Positions 18,301 through 33,300 of a DNA stretch of 64,000 nt are shown here, piece by piece. The DNA lies in assembly GCA_046329515.1 (NCBI GenBank), contig JAXLUM010000001.1, positions 620,001-684,000 on the forward strand. The letters are read 5' to 3'. Position 1 is the first letter of the stretch. Each line of letters starts with the position of its first letter. Made by a program: the position numbers and the translations under genes. This stretch comes from Bog-950 sp046329515. Its GTDB lineage: Bacteria > Bacteroidota > Bacteroidia > Chitinophagales > LD1. Under the pieces are notes generated by a model. It searched no databases. It was not told where the DNA came from and saw only the letters and a list, made by a program, of their open reading frames with translations.

Positions 18301-21300
18301 TAACTTATACTATATATTATAGTTACAATGGCGGCCCTCAGCAAGGTCCGTTCAATCTTACTACGGCAAACAACGGAACTTTAATAATACCCGGCCTTAA
18401 TTCCGGCACCTATACCACAGTTCAGGTATTCCACCCAACCAACCCGTTGTGTGGCGATACTATAACCGGTCCGCTGGTGTTGGTTCCAACTTCGGTTGCA
18501 ACACCAACAGCAAGCGCTACACCTAACCCGGTTTGTACAGGTCAAACAGTGCAGTTTAATGCAACCGGCACCGGTACATTCAGTTGGACAGGCCCGGCCA
18601 GTTTTGCAAGCACATTGCAAAACCCAACACGTGTTATTACAGGTACTAACATGGCCGGCACCTATTCTGTTACACAAACCGTTAACGGTTGTGTATCTAA
18701 TCCGGGCACAGTAGTATTAGCGGTTAACGTTACACCTGCCATTACCTTCAGCAGCAGTACCAATCCATCAACTTGTGGTGGCAGCCAGGGCAGCATAACC
18801 ATTGCCGGCTTAAACAATAACACCACATACACTGTAAACTTTACCAAGAACGGGACTGCGCAAACACCGCAAACAATAGCCAGCAACGGTACCGGCCAGT
18901 TAACAATTTCAGGCCTTACTGCAGGTACTTACACTAATATTAGTGTAACGTTAAGCGGTTGTACTTCTAACGTTCTTGCAGGTCCATTTACTTTAAATGA
19001 TCCGGCAAATCCGGCGGCACCTACAAACGTAACAGCAAGCCCTAACCCGGTTTGTACAGGTGCAACCTTAACTTTAAGTGCAACGGGCACCAACCTAAGC
19101 TGGACTTTCCCAAGCGGTGGCGGCACAGCTACAGGCTCACCTGTAACCCGCACTAACGTTACAACAGCAATGGCAGGCACTTACTCTGTTACACAAACAG
19201 TTAACAACTGTACCTCAAGCCCTGCTACAGTAACAGTAACAGTAAACACAACTCCTTCTATTGCGTTTAGCAGCAGCACTAACCCTTCTACCTGCGGTGG
19301 CAGCCAGGGTTCAATAACTGTAAGCGGTTTACTTAACAACACAGCCTATACTGTTAACTACGTTAAGAATGGCAGTGCAGTAGGCCCGGTTACCTTAACC
19401 AGCAACGGTAGCGGTCTTTTAACAATTACCGGTTTAACTGCAGGCACTTACACTAATATAACAGTAACACTCAGCGGTTGTACATCTGCCCCTGTAGCAG
19501 GCCCTATAACATTAAGCGATCCTTCAACACCATCGGCTCCTTCAAACGTTACTGCTAACCCTAACCCAATTTGTACTGGTAATACATTAACGCTTTCTGC
19601 TACAGGCAGCGGCCTTCAGTGGAGCTATCCTGATGGTGGTGGCGCTTCAGGTTCACCTGTAACCCGCACTAACGTTACCACTGCAATGGCGGGTACTTAT
19701 TCTGTAACACAAACTGTTGCAGGTTGTACTTCGGCCCCTGCTACTGTAAGCGTTACGGTTAACACTACACCTGCAATTGGCTTTAGTACAAGCGCTAACC
19801 CAACTACCTGCGGTGGCACACAAGGTTCAATTACTATAAGCGGTGTTTTAAATAACACGGTTTACTCAGTTAGCTATGTGAAAAACGGAACCGCTATCGG
19901 TCCGGTTAATATCACCAGCAATGCTTCAGGTAACCTATTAGTTATCTCCGGATTAACTGCAGGTTCTTATACTAATATATCTGTAACACTTAATGGCTGT
20001 CCTTCTAATACACTGGCCGGTCCATTTACTTTAACTGACCCGGGCAACCCGGCTGCACCTACTGCAGTTACAGCTACACCAAACCCTGTTTGTACAGGTA
20101 ACAGCTTAAGCTTAAGTGCTGTTGGCTCTAACCTTCAGTGGACTTTCCCTGATGGTGGCGGCGCTTCAGGCACACCTGTTGTTCGTAATCCGGTAACTGC
20201 GGCCATGGGTGGCACTTACTCTGTTACCCAAACTGTAAACAACTGTACTTCGGCTCCGGCCACAGTATCAGTTACCGTTAACGTAACACCGGCAATTGCT
20301 TTCTTCAGCAGCAGCAACCCAACAACTTGCGGCGGCACACAGGGCAGCATAACTATAAGCGGTTTAAATAATACAACTTCTTATACCGTTAACTTCAGCA
20401 AAAACGGAACTGCACAAACACCACAAACACTTACAAGCAATGGCAGCGGCCAGTTAACCATTAACGGTTTAACTGCCGGCACCTACACTAATATATCTGT
20501 AACACTTAGCGGTTGTACTTCAAACGTGTTGGCCGGTCCGTTTACATTAAGCGATCCTGCTAACCCTGCAGCACCAACCAGCGTTACAGCTAACCCTAAC
20601 CCGGTTTGTACCGGTGGCACATTAACGTTATCTGCTGTAGGCAGCAACCTAAGCTGGACCTTCCCAAGCGGTGGCGGCACAGCAAGCGGCTCTCCGGTAG
20701 TTCGCACACCGGTTACGGCTGCAATGGGTGGAACATACTCAGTAACGCAAACGGTTAACAACTGTACATCAGCTCCTGCTACGGTAGTTGTTACGGTTAA
20801 CACAACGCCAAACATTACATCGGTTAGCAGCAGCAACCCAACAACATGTAGCGGCGCACAAGGCACAATTACACTTAACGGTCTTTTGAACAGCACCATC
20901 TATACGGTAAATTATACTAAGAACGGTGCACCTCAAGGACCGTTTTCTATTACATCTAATGGCACAGGCCAGGTAATTATTACCGGTTTAACAGCTGGTA
21001 ACTACACCAACATTTCTGTTACACTTAGCGGTTGCACATCAAACGTAATAGCAGGTCCAATCAGTTTAACTGATCCATCAACACCTGCTGCTCCAACTAA
21101 CGTAACAGCATCACCAAACCCTGTTTGTACAAACAGCACATTGACTTTATCAGCTACAGGCAGCAACCTTCAGTGGACTTTCCCTGACGGCGGTGGCGCA
21201 ACAGGTTCACCTGTTACCCGTTCACTGGTTTCAATAGCTATGGGCGGCACTTACTCAGTTACACAAACGGTAAGTGGTTGTACATCGGCTCCTGCAACGG

Positions 21301-24300
21301 TTACCGTTACAGTTAATACTACTCCGCAAATTTCTGATGCTGTTGGTACTAACCCAACAACCTGCGGTGGTAGCCAGGGCTTTATTGTAATAAGCGGTTT
21401 AAATCCTAACAGCACATTTACAGTTAACTACTTTAAGAATGGTGTTGCACAAACACCGGTTAACTTACCAAGCAGCGGCTTAGGTAATCTTACCATTTCA
21501 GGTTTAACTGCGGGTACTTATAATAACTTTACCGTAACACTTAACGGTTGTACTTCTCCTGCCTTTACCGGCCTGGTAGTGTTGAACAACCCGCCAAACC
21601 CTTCAGCACCAACGTTAAGCAGCAATAGCCCACGTTGTTATGGCGATACGCTGAAAATATTTGCATCTACTATTTCAGGCGCTACCTATAGCTGGAGCGG
21701 CCCCGGTGGTTATACAGCTACAACTCAGAATGTAACGCGCCCAAGCGCGGTTCCTGCAATGAGCGGTACTTATTCAGTAACGGTTACTCAAAACAACTGT
21801 AACTCTTCACCGGCTACAATTTCAGTTACTGTAACATCTTGTCCTCCGGTAGCTGTAAACGATAGCTATAACACTAATGAGGATAATCCATTAACGGTTT
21901 CTGCTCCGGGTGTTCTGTCAAACGACTTTGATCCGGCTAATCCTCAACAGCCATTAACTTCTTCTTCGCTTTCAGGTTGCGGACCTTACTCTGGTTCAGT
22001 AACACTAAACGCTAACGGAAGCTTTACATATACTCCAAATGCAAACTTCACCGGTGTTGACTCTTTCTGTTACCGCGCTTGCGATAACGAAGTGCCTACT
22101 GCTTGTGATACTGCAGTTGTAGTAATAACAGTTAACCCTGTTAACGATAAGCCGGTAGTTCCTGACACAACAGTTACTACTATAGAAGATAATCCAATTA
22201 CTGTTTGTCTGCCAATCACTGATCCTGATGCAGGCCAGAACCATTTATTTAACGGTACACTGTGCGGCCCTAACAGCGGTTCAATAAGCGCTGTAACTGT
22301 AAGCAATGCATCTAATCCGCACACAGCTTGCTTTACTTATACGCCAAATGCCAACTTTAACGGTAATGATTCGGTTTGTGTAATTATTTGCGACAACGGT
22401 ACACCTCAACTTTGCGACACTGCAAAAGTTCGTATTACTGTTACACCGGTTAACGATCCACCAATTGCTAACAACGATAATTACACAGCTAATGAAGATG
22501 CTACCTTAACCGTAAACGCAGCTACGGGTGTTCGTGCAAACGATAACGACGCTGCTGACGGCAACCCTGTAACTTCATTAACTGTAAGCATTATACCTGT
22601 TTGCCCTGTTCAACACGGCACATTAAGCCTTGGCACTGACGGTGCATTTATTTATACCCCTGCGGCTAACTACTGTGGTACCGATAGCTTCTGTTACCGT
22701 ATATGTGATAACGGCACACCACTGCCTTCATTATGCGATACCGGTGTTGCGCACATAACTGTAAACTGCGTAAACGATCCTCCGGTAGTTCCTGATACAA
22801 CAGTAACTACACCTGAAGACAATCCGCTTACTGTATGTTTACCAATCAGTGACGCTGATGCTGGCCAAAACCACGTATTTACAGGAACACTTTGCGGCCC
22901 TAATTCGGGTTCAATAAGTGCAGTAACTGTAAGCAATGCTTCTAACCCGCATACTGCCTGCTTTACTTACACACCAAACGCTAACTTCAACGGCAGCGAT
23001 TCGGTTTGTGTAATTATTTGCGATAACGGTACTCCGCAACTTTGCGATACTTCAAAAGTTCGTATTACTGTAACACCGGTTAACGATCCGCCAATTGCCA
23101 ATAACGACAACTACACTACCAATGAAGATGTAGCTATAACAGCTACCGCTGCTACAGGCGTTCGTGCAAACGATAATGATGCACTGGATGGCAACCCTGT
23201 TACTTCATTAACTGTAAGCATCATTCCGGTTTGCCCTGTTCAGCATGGCACGTTAAGCCTTGGCGCTGATGGTTCATTCATCTATACACCGGCTGCTAAC
23301 TATTGCGGTACTGATAGCTTCTGCTACCGTGTTTGCGATGCCGGCACACCTACACCATCACTTTGCGATACCGCAGTAGCGCATATAACTGTAAACTGCG
23401 TAAACGATCCTCCGGTAGTTCCTGATACCACAGTAACTACATTGGAAGACAATCCAACAAGTGTATGTATTCCGATTTCTGACCCTGAGACTGCTTCACA
23501 GGCACACTCTATAAACACCATTTATTGTGGACCTAACAATGGTTCTATAAGCGGAACATTTGTAAACAATGCAGTTAACCCTCACCAGGTTTGCGTTACC
23601 TACACACCAAACGCTAACTTTAATGGTGTTGACTCTGTTTGTTTAGTTATCTGTGATAATGGTTCACCTGTATTGTGTGATACTACTAAGATCAGAATTA
23701 ACGTTACGCCTGTTAATGATCCACCACTGGCTGTAAACGATATTTACGTTTCATGTGTTGATACGCCTATCGTTAAAAACTTCCTGACCAATGATATTGA
23801 TATTGACGGTCCGGCTAAGGTTTACAACGGAACAGTATTCGGTCCGTTCAGCGGCACATTAACCAGCGTGCAGGTTAACGGTAACTTTACCTATACTCCT
23901 CCTGTATCGTTTAACGGTGTTGATTCATTCGCTTACATAGTTTGCGATAACGGCACACCTAACCTTTGCGATACCGGTGTTGTAATTCTTGACTACTCTT
24001 GTACTAACCTACCTCCACAGGCTAATAACGATAGCTACACTACTCCTGAAGATCAGACCTTAACGGTTACTGCTCCGGGTGTTATGGCTAACGATATTGA
24101 CCCTGATGGTGGTCCAATTACAGTTCAAACCCCTGCTGTAGTTAACGTAGCGCATGGTACCTTAACATTGAACGCAAACGGTTCATTCACTTATACACCG
24201 GCCACTAACTACTTCGGTCAGGATACATTTACTTATAGAATTTGTGATGCACCTGATGTTCCGGTTAAGTGCGATACAGCTATTGCTGTAATAACTGTAA

Positions 24301-27300
24301 CTCCGGTTAATGATCCTCCGGTAGTTCCTGATTCAATTATCACTACACCTGAGGAAACCCCTAAAACATTGTGTTTACCAATCACTGATGTTGAGCCGGG
24401 TGATTTCCATGCTGCTTCAGTATTGTGTAACCCGGTTAACGGAACCGTTTCTAACGTTACGGTTAACAATACCGGCGCTCATACAGTTTGCTTCACCTAC
24501 ACTCCATCTACCAACTTTAACGGCAGCGATAGCCTTTGCCTGGTAGTATGTGATAATGGTTTACCAAGCAAGTGTGATACCACGTATATCCATATCACAG
24601 TTACACCTGTTAACGATCCACCGATTGCTAACAACGACAACTATACTACTAATGAAGATGTAACCCTGAACGTACCTGTAGGCACAGGCGTACGTGCAAA
24701 CGATAACGATAATGCTGATGGCAACCCTGTTACATCATTAACAGTAACCACCACACCAATCACTAACGTTCAACACGGAACCTTAACGCTGAACGCCAAC
24801 GGTTCATTCACTTATGTTCCAACATCTAACTACTGCGGTAGCGATTCATTCAGCTATAGCGTATGTGATGCAGGCACACCGCTTCCATCACTATGCGATA
24901 CAGCAACAGCTTACATTACTGTAAACTGTGTGAACGATCCACCGGTAGTTCCTGATACAACTATTACTACTTGTGAAGATTGCGGCCCTACTACGCTTTG
25001 CTACCCTGTCGTTAACCCTGACAATGGTCAAACAGTAACTGTTGCAGGCAACTTCTGCGGACCAAACAGCGGCACTGCTACAACCAGCTTAATACTGAAT
25101 ACACTGTGTGTTACATACACACCAAGCACCAACTTTAATGGACTTGACTCAATATGTATTGTAGTATGTGATAACGGTTCACCTGTATTATGTGATACCA
25201 GCAAAGTGATAATCACAGTTACCCCTGTTAACGATCCGCCGATTGCTAACAACGACAACTACACTACTAATGAGGATGTAACCTTAACGGTACCTGTAGG
25301 CACAGGCGTACGTGCAAACGATAATGACAATGCTGATGGCAACCCTGTTACTTCATTAACAGTAACTACTACGCCAATCACTAACGTTCAGCATGGCACA
25401 TTAACATTGAACGCAAACGGTTCATTCACTTATGTTCCAACATCTAACTACTGCGGTAGCGATTCATTCAGCTATAGCGTATGTGATGCAGGCACACCGC
25501 TTCCATCACTGTGCGATACAGCAACAGCTTATATTACTGTAAACTGTGTGAACGATCCACCACAGGTGCCGGATACAACTATCACTACTTGTGAAGATTG
25601 CGGCCCTACTACAGTATGTATGTCTGTAACTGATGTAGATGTTAACCAAACATCAGTAATTGCAGCTCAGTTCTGTGGTCCTAACAGCGGTACTATTTCA
25701 ACCAGCTTAGTATTAAATACGCTTTGCGTAACTTATACTTCTAATACTAACTTCAATGGTCAGGATTCAATTTGCTTAGTAATATGCGATAACGGTACAC
25801 CACAGGCTTGTGATACTACCCATATTCATATTATAGTAACACCTGTTAACGATCCGCCGATTGCGCTGAACGATAACTACACTACTACTGAAGATGTAAC
25901 CCTGAACGTTCCTGTAGGCACAGGTGTTCGTGCAAACGATAACGACAATGCGGATAACAACCCTGTTAGTTCATTAACAGTAACTACTTCGCCAATTGTT
26001 AACGTAGCACACGGCACATTAACACTGAACGCAAACGGTTCATTCACTTATGTTCCTAACTCGAACTACTGTGGTGCTGATTCGTTCGTTTACCGTGTAT
26101 GTGATGCCGGCACACCGCTGCCTTCACTTTGTGATACTGCAACAGCGTTTATAACAGTTAACTGTCAGAACGATCCTCCGCAAATACCTGATACTACAGT
26201 TACTACTTGCGAAGATTGTCCTACAAACATCTGTATACCTTATACTGATAATGATACGATAGACATTCATACCGTAACCACATTGTGTAACCCACAACTT
26301 GGTGCTATAAGCGGTATTACAATCAACCAGTCATTAAACATTCTGTGCTTTAATTATCAGAGCTACCTGAATGTGAATGGTACTGACTCGCTGTGTTTAG
26401 TACTATGCGATAATGGTACACCACTGGCTTGTGATACTACGCATATAACCATCATTGTTACGCCGGTTAACGATCCTCCGGTTGCTGATACCATATATGT
26501 AACCATGTATCAGGATCAGACAATTGGTGTGAATGTGGCTTCAGCTACAACTGATCCGGAAAGCAACCCGCTTACTTACACGTATGGTGCAGTGTCACCA
26601 AACAACGGAACGTTTACAGTTACCGGTAACGGTGCAATTGATGTAGTTCCTAACCCTGGCTTTACAGGCACATTCACTATACCTTATAGTGTATGTGACC
26701 TTAGCCCGTATGCGGTTAATACCCTGTGCGATAGCGCGGCTATTATTGTTACTGTGTTGCCAAGCAGCGATACCTTAACTAACCATGCTCCTGTTGCTAA
26801 TAACGACTACGTAACTACACCACGTAACTCTCCGCCAATTGTAATTAACGAATTGGCTAACGATAATGACCCTGACGGTGATGCGTTACAGGTAACTATT
26901 ACCAATGCACCTGACCACGGTACTTATACGTTGAATGCAAACGGCACTATTAACTACAGCCCTAATGCAGGCTTCTTCGGTTACGATACTATTGCTTACA
27001 CCATTTGCGACCCGATAGGTTCAACCCTGCCTCGTCCGCTGTGCGATAATGCAATTGTGGTAATCTACGTTTCGCCTGATAACGACGCCGTGCCTAACGA
27101 TGCACCGGTGGCTGTTGATGACTTTGCTTACATCTGCGCAGATGCAAACGTTCAGTTGAACCTGTTGTTTAACGATGCTGACCCTAACGGTGATGCTATT
27201 ACTTCTGTAACTATACTGGATAACGTAAACAACGGCACATTAACTCCGGGCTCATTAGGTATTTACCTGTATGACCCTAACAATGCGTTCAACGGAAATG

Positions 27301-30300
27301 ACACATTGATTTACCGCATATGCGATAACGGTACACCTTCATTGTGTGATACTGCAATGGCTGTAATTAACGTAAGCGGCAACCCGGTTATTACACCTTC
27401 TATTGCTTCAGCTACAAACTGCAGCAACGATAGCGTGAACATTACCTTTACTTCAAATGTTCCGGGAACGGTAATAACATGGAGCGCTACTAACGGCACA
27501 AACGGCAGCGGTGATATCCATACCGTATTAAGCAACACCGGCACAAGCAACATTACTGTTACTTACAATGTAACAGGTGTAGCACCGGGCGGTTGCGGCA
27601 GCACTACCTTAAGTATTCCGGTAGTTGTTAAGCCTCGCCCAATTGCCAGCGCTGCTGCTAACGGCACGCAGTTCTGCAGTGGCGATAACGTGGTAATTAA
27701 CCTTTCTTCTAACATTGGCGGTACTACTTACGCATGGAGCGGAAGCAATGGCACCAGCGGTTCAGGAAATATAATTTCTGACAACCCAACCAATGCTACA
27801 AGCAGCAACATTACAGTAACCTACACCATTATACCTTCATTTGGCGGTTGTAACGGCGATACACTTACTGTAAATGTGGTGGTTAAACCTCGCCCTGTTC
27901 TTTCTGCTAACCCAACTACACAAACAGTATGTAGCGGCACACCAATTACAGTAGCAATATCTTCTACTGTAACGGGCACTTCTGTAAACTGGACAGGTAG
28001 CAACGGTGTTAGCGGTAACAGCTTAACTATTAACGATAGCCCTACCAACAATACCAGCGGCAACATAACTGTTACTTACACTATTAATGGTCAGTTTAAC
28101 GGTTGCGCTGCCAACACTATTACTTCAACAGTAGTAGTTCGTCCGGCAGTTGTTGCCAATGCAGGTGCTGATAAGTCAGTTACTGCATGTTCTGCAAGTT
28201 GTGTAACTATAGGTGGTTCACCTACAGGTGCAGGCGGTAGCGGTACATTAACATACGATTGGAGCCCTAACGGCGGCTTAAGCGATACCGCTTTAGCTAA
28301 CCCTCAGGCTTGTAACATTACAACCAACACTACTTATACTGTAGTAGTTACTGACGCCAGCGGATGTTCTGCAAGCGACCAGGTATTAATTACTGTAACC
28401 CCAAGTTCATTAGTAGCTGAAGCAGGTGCAGGTGGCGCGTTCTGTGCTGCCAGCGGCGACAGCGTATTCCTTGGTGGTTTCCCAACTGCGGTTGGTGGTG
28501 TTCCGCCTTATACTTACACATGGGCTCCTGCAGGCTTAAACTTAACTAACCCTGCTAACCCTTGGGCACACCCTGCAGGTACTACCACTTACCACTTAAC
28601 GGTAACTGATGCCTTAGGATGTACTTCAGTAGATTCTGCTCTTGTAACTGTTTATCCGCAGGTGTTTGCTAATGCAGGTGTTGATACCATTATCTGTTCA
28701 GGTTTCCCTGCTCAGTTAGGTGCCACACCAACAGCAATTGGTGGAAGCGGTAGCGGATACACTTATGCATGGTCTCCAACCACAGGTGGTATAAACATTA
28801 CTGCTGCTAACCCAACAGCTGCTCCAACAATAAGCACTGCTTATGTAGTAACTGTAACGGATGGTAACGGTTGTCATGCTTCTGATACAATACAGGTAAC
28901 GGTTCGTCCTACACCTGTTGCTCAGGCCGGTATTGACAAGACATTGTTCCAGTGCCCTGGTGACAGCGTAATAATAGGTGATGTGCCTGCTGCTGTAGGT
29001 GGCACACCGGGTTATACTTACTCATGGTCTCCTTCTACAGGCTTAAGTTGCACAAGCTGCACTAACCCTGTAGTTAAAAACCTTGCTTCTACAACAACTT
29101 ACACTTTAGTTGTAACCGATGCTTCAGGTTGCACATCAAGCGATAACGTAACTGTAGTTGTGGCGCCTAATAACTTAAGCGCTCACGCAGGTAACGATGC
29201 ACAGGTTTGTTCCGGCATCAGCGTTCAGTTAGGTGGTATACCAACTGCGGTAGGCGGTACTGCTCCGTTTGTTTACGATTGGAACAACGGTGGCAGCTTA
29301 AGCGACTCTACTGCTGCTAACCCGGTAGCCAGCCCTGCCGGTACAACTACATACGGCTTAACTATTACCGACTCTCATGGTTGCGTTGCAACTGATGATG
29401 TGAAGGTTACTGTTAACCCACGTCCGGTAGTTAGTGCAGGTCCTGATACATCAGTATGTATTGGTAGCACAGTTACCATTGGCGGTTCTCCAACTGCTTC
29501 AGGTGGTACACCGGGTTACACTTACTCATGGAATCCAACTACAGGTTTATCATTACCTAACGTTGCAAACCCTGCTGCGGCCCCAATAGTTATTACAACT
29601 TACCAGTTGGTAGTAACTGATAGCAAAGGCTGTGCTGCGGTTGACGAGGTAACTGTAACACCACGTGTAAGCCCAGTTGTTGATGCAGGTGCTGATAAGA
29701 CAATTGTAGCTTGTGGCGGCGACTCTGCCTTTATCGGTAACTTACCGGTAGTAGTAAGCGGTGGAACTGCTCCATTTGTTTACGATTGGACCCCTGGCCA
29801 ATACCTGAGCGATTCAACTATTCAAAATCCTGTTGTTAAGGGTGCTCCGATAGGTGTTTACTCATACCAGATTTTGGTAACAGATATTTACGGTTGCACC
29901 GGTGTAGACTACGTTCTTGTTAACGTAACACCAAGCACCTTACAGGCTGAAGCCGGTAATAATTCACACGTATGTGCCAGTGCAGGCACCCCTGTTCAGT
30001 TAGGTGGTTCACCAACTGCTGCGGGTGGTACTACACCATACACTTACAGCTGGACTTCAACTGACCAAACATTTACAAGCAGCCTTGCTAACCCAGTGGT
30101 TAGCCCTGCAACAACTACCACTTACTACCTTGTAGTAACTGATAGCAAAGGTTGCGTTGCTTACGATACAATTACTATAAGCCAAAACCCTGCACCTTCA
30201 GCTAATGCCGGAGCCGACACTATAGTATGTCAAGGCTTCTGCGTAAGCTTAGGTACTTTACAAACAGGTTCAGGCGGCACATCTCCATTACAATACTCAT

Positions 30301-33300
30301 GGACACCTACTGTGGGCTTAAATGCTAACAACACGGCTAACCCATTAGCTTGTCCGTTATTAACTACTACCTACGTAGTTCAGGTAACTGACTCTAACGG
30401 TTGTCAGGCTTCTGATGCAGTTACTGTTACGGTTCGTCCGTTACCAGTGGCTGATGCAGGTACTGATAAGCAGATAACCAGCTGTGCGGGCGATAGCGTA
30501 ACCATTTGCGGTTCGCCTGTAGCAAGCGGTGGCACCGGTCCTTACACATACTTCTGGAGTGGCGCTAACCTAAGCTGCTCAACTTGCACATGCCCTGTTA
30601 TTACAGGTATAACCAGCACAAGCCAGTACACATTGGTTGTAACTGATGCCAATGGTTGTACAGCTACCGATGCGGTAACCGTACAAGTTGTGCCAAGCAC
30701 ACTTTCGGTTGATGCAGGAATTGGTGGTTCATTATGTGCCGGTTCAGCGGGTGGTTTAACAATAGGTGGCGCTCCAACTGCAGTTGGCGGCACAACCCCA
30801 TACACGTATTCATGGGCAGGTGCCGGTTTAAGCAGCACAACTGTTGCTAACCCAATTGCCACGCCTACTCAAACTACAACATACTACGTAACTGTAACTG
30901 ATGCTAAAGGTTGTATCTCTGTTGATTCAACTAAGATTACAGTTAACCCTAAGCCAACTGCTAATGCAGGTTTAGATACAGCTATATGTTTGAACAGTAT
31001 TGTTCAGTTAGGTGGCAGTCCAACAGCTTCTAACGGAACATCTCCTTACACTTACACATGGGCACCTACAACCGGTATATTAGCCGGTGGCGCTAATGCA
31101 TCTAATCCGTTTGTTCAACCTGCTGTAACTACTACGTACTCAGTAACTGTAGTAGATGCTAACGGTTGCCGCGATAATGATGCTGTGGTTGTAACTGTTC
31201 GTCAAAACCCTGTTGCTGATGCAGGTGCTGATAAGTCATTAACAGCATGTTCTCAGGATAGTGTTCAAATAGGTGGTTCACCAACTGCTACAGGCGGTGG
31301 TGGTACTTATACCTACGATTGGAACCCTAACGGTGGCTTAACTGACACTGCGGCTTCTAACCCGTATGTGAAGAACATCGGTTCTACTACTACTTACACT
31401 GTATTGGTAACTGACCAGTTTGGCTGTTCTGCTACCGACCAGGTTAAGGTTAACGTAGCTAACAGCACATTGGTAGCTGAAGCCGGTAATGATGTTTCAT
31501 TCTGTCAGGGCGCTTCTGTATCTGTAACGCTTGGAGGCGCTAATACTGCCCTTGGTGGTACATTGCCTTACAGCTTTGCATGGACTCCAACAGTTAGCAA
31601 CCCTAACATTGCTAACCCTGTTGCAACACCAACTCAAACTACTACTTACACCGTAGTGGTAACTGATGCAACAGGTTGTGTAGCTTCTGATACGGTTAGA
31701 ATTACTATTAATCCACGCCCTGTGGTTAATGCAGGTTTAGCTGATACAGTTTGTGCCGGCGCTTGTGTAACACTGGGTGGTGCTCCAACAGCATCAGGTG
31801 GTACAGGTTCTAACTACGCTTACACATGGACTCCGGGTCTGTTCCTGTCAGCTAACAACATAGCTAACCCAATTGCATGCCCTACAAACACAGTAACCTG
31901 GAACGTTACCGTAACCGACTCATTAGGTTGCAGCAACAACGCCAGCGTAACTATACGTGTAAATCAAAACCCTGTAGCTAATGCAGGCACCGATCAAACA
32001 GTAGTAGCATGTCCTACAGCTTGTGTTCAGTTAGGTGGTACACCAACTGCTACAAACGGAACTGCTCCTTACCTGTATGCATGGGCACCTGCTGCGGGCT
32101 TAAACAACACAGGCCTTGCTAATCCTTCGGCTTGCGGTTTAGCTCAATCAGTATGCTACACCTTAACTGTAACTGATGTTAACGGTTGCACCGCTACCGA
32201 CCAGGTATGTGTGGCTGTAACACAAAGCACTTTAACTGCTGATGCAGGTCCTGATAAGAGCATTTGCGCCGGTCAGCCAAATTGTGTGGCTATTGGCGGA
32301 ACAAATGCTGTTAGCGGTGGCACCGGTCCTTATGTAATAGACTGGAGCCCTGTAGCAGGTATCTGTGATTTCAATAACGTTCCTAACCCAACTGTTAACC
32401 CAACTGATACTACTACTTATGTATTATTAGTTCAGGACGTTTACGGTTGTATCGCTATCGATAGCATGGTATTGTATGCTAACCCTGCTGTTACAGCTTC
32501 TGTAACGCCGGATACTGCAATATGTGCAGGTGGTGCTGCCTTATTAGGTGGTAACCCTACAGGTAGCGGCGGAACACCTTCATACACTTACAACTGGGCG
32601 CCTGGTGTTGGCTTAAATAACGGTGGAACCGTTTCAGCTAACCCTGTGGCTACACCTGCTACCACTACTACTTACTGTGTAACTGTAACTGATGCGGTTG
32701 GTTGTTCAGCCAGCACATGTCAAACAGTTACTGTTAACGGCGGTATTACGGCCAATGCCGGACCTGATAAGTCAATGGTGTCTTGTCCTGGTTCGTTTGT
32801 AACTATCGGCGGTTCTCCTGCTGCAACGGGTGGTTCTAACAACTTCTCTTACAGCTGGACTCCGACAACCGTTAACGGTATTCAGGTTGTATTTAACGCA
32901 ACTCAACCTAATCCGCTAATCCGCAACCTTGATACTACTACACTGTTTACATTAACTGTAACAGATAATGCAACAGGTTGCACCGGAACCGACCAGGTTG
33001 TTGTTGTGGTTAACCCAAGCACCTTACAGGTTGATGCCGGTCCTAATAAGATATTCTGCTCCGGCGGTGCTTTAGCTACATGCACATTAATTGGCGGTAG
33101 CCCAACTGCACAGTTCGGAACGGGCCCTTACACTTACCAGTGGAGCCCTGTATTAGGATTGATAAATGCTACAACGGCCAACCCATGTGCTTCGCCGTTG
33201 AACACTACTACTTACTATGTAACTGTAACCGATCAGAACGGATGTTCTTCTGTAGATTCAGTAACGGTAACTGTTAGCCCGCAAATGGCTGTAGATGCCG

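Noticed and set aside
22005..25258. Minus-strand open frames of 65-140 codons recurring under the adhesin
   Set aside because: They recur with the period of the modules and are shadows of the repeat.
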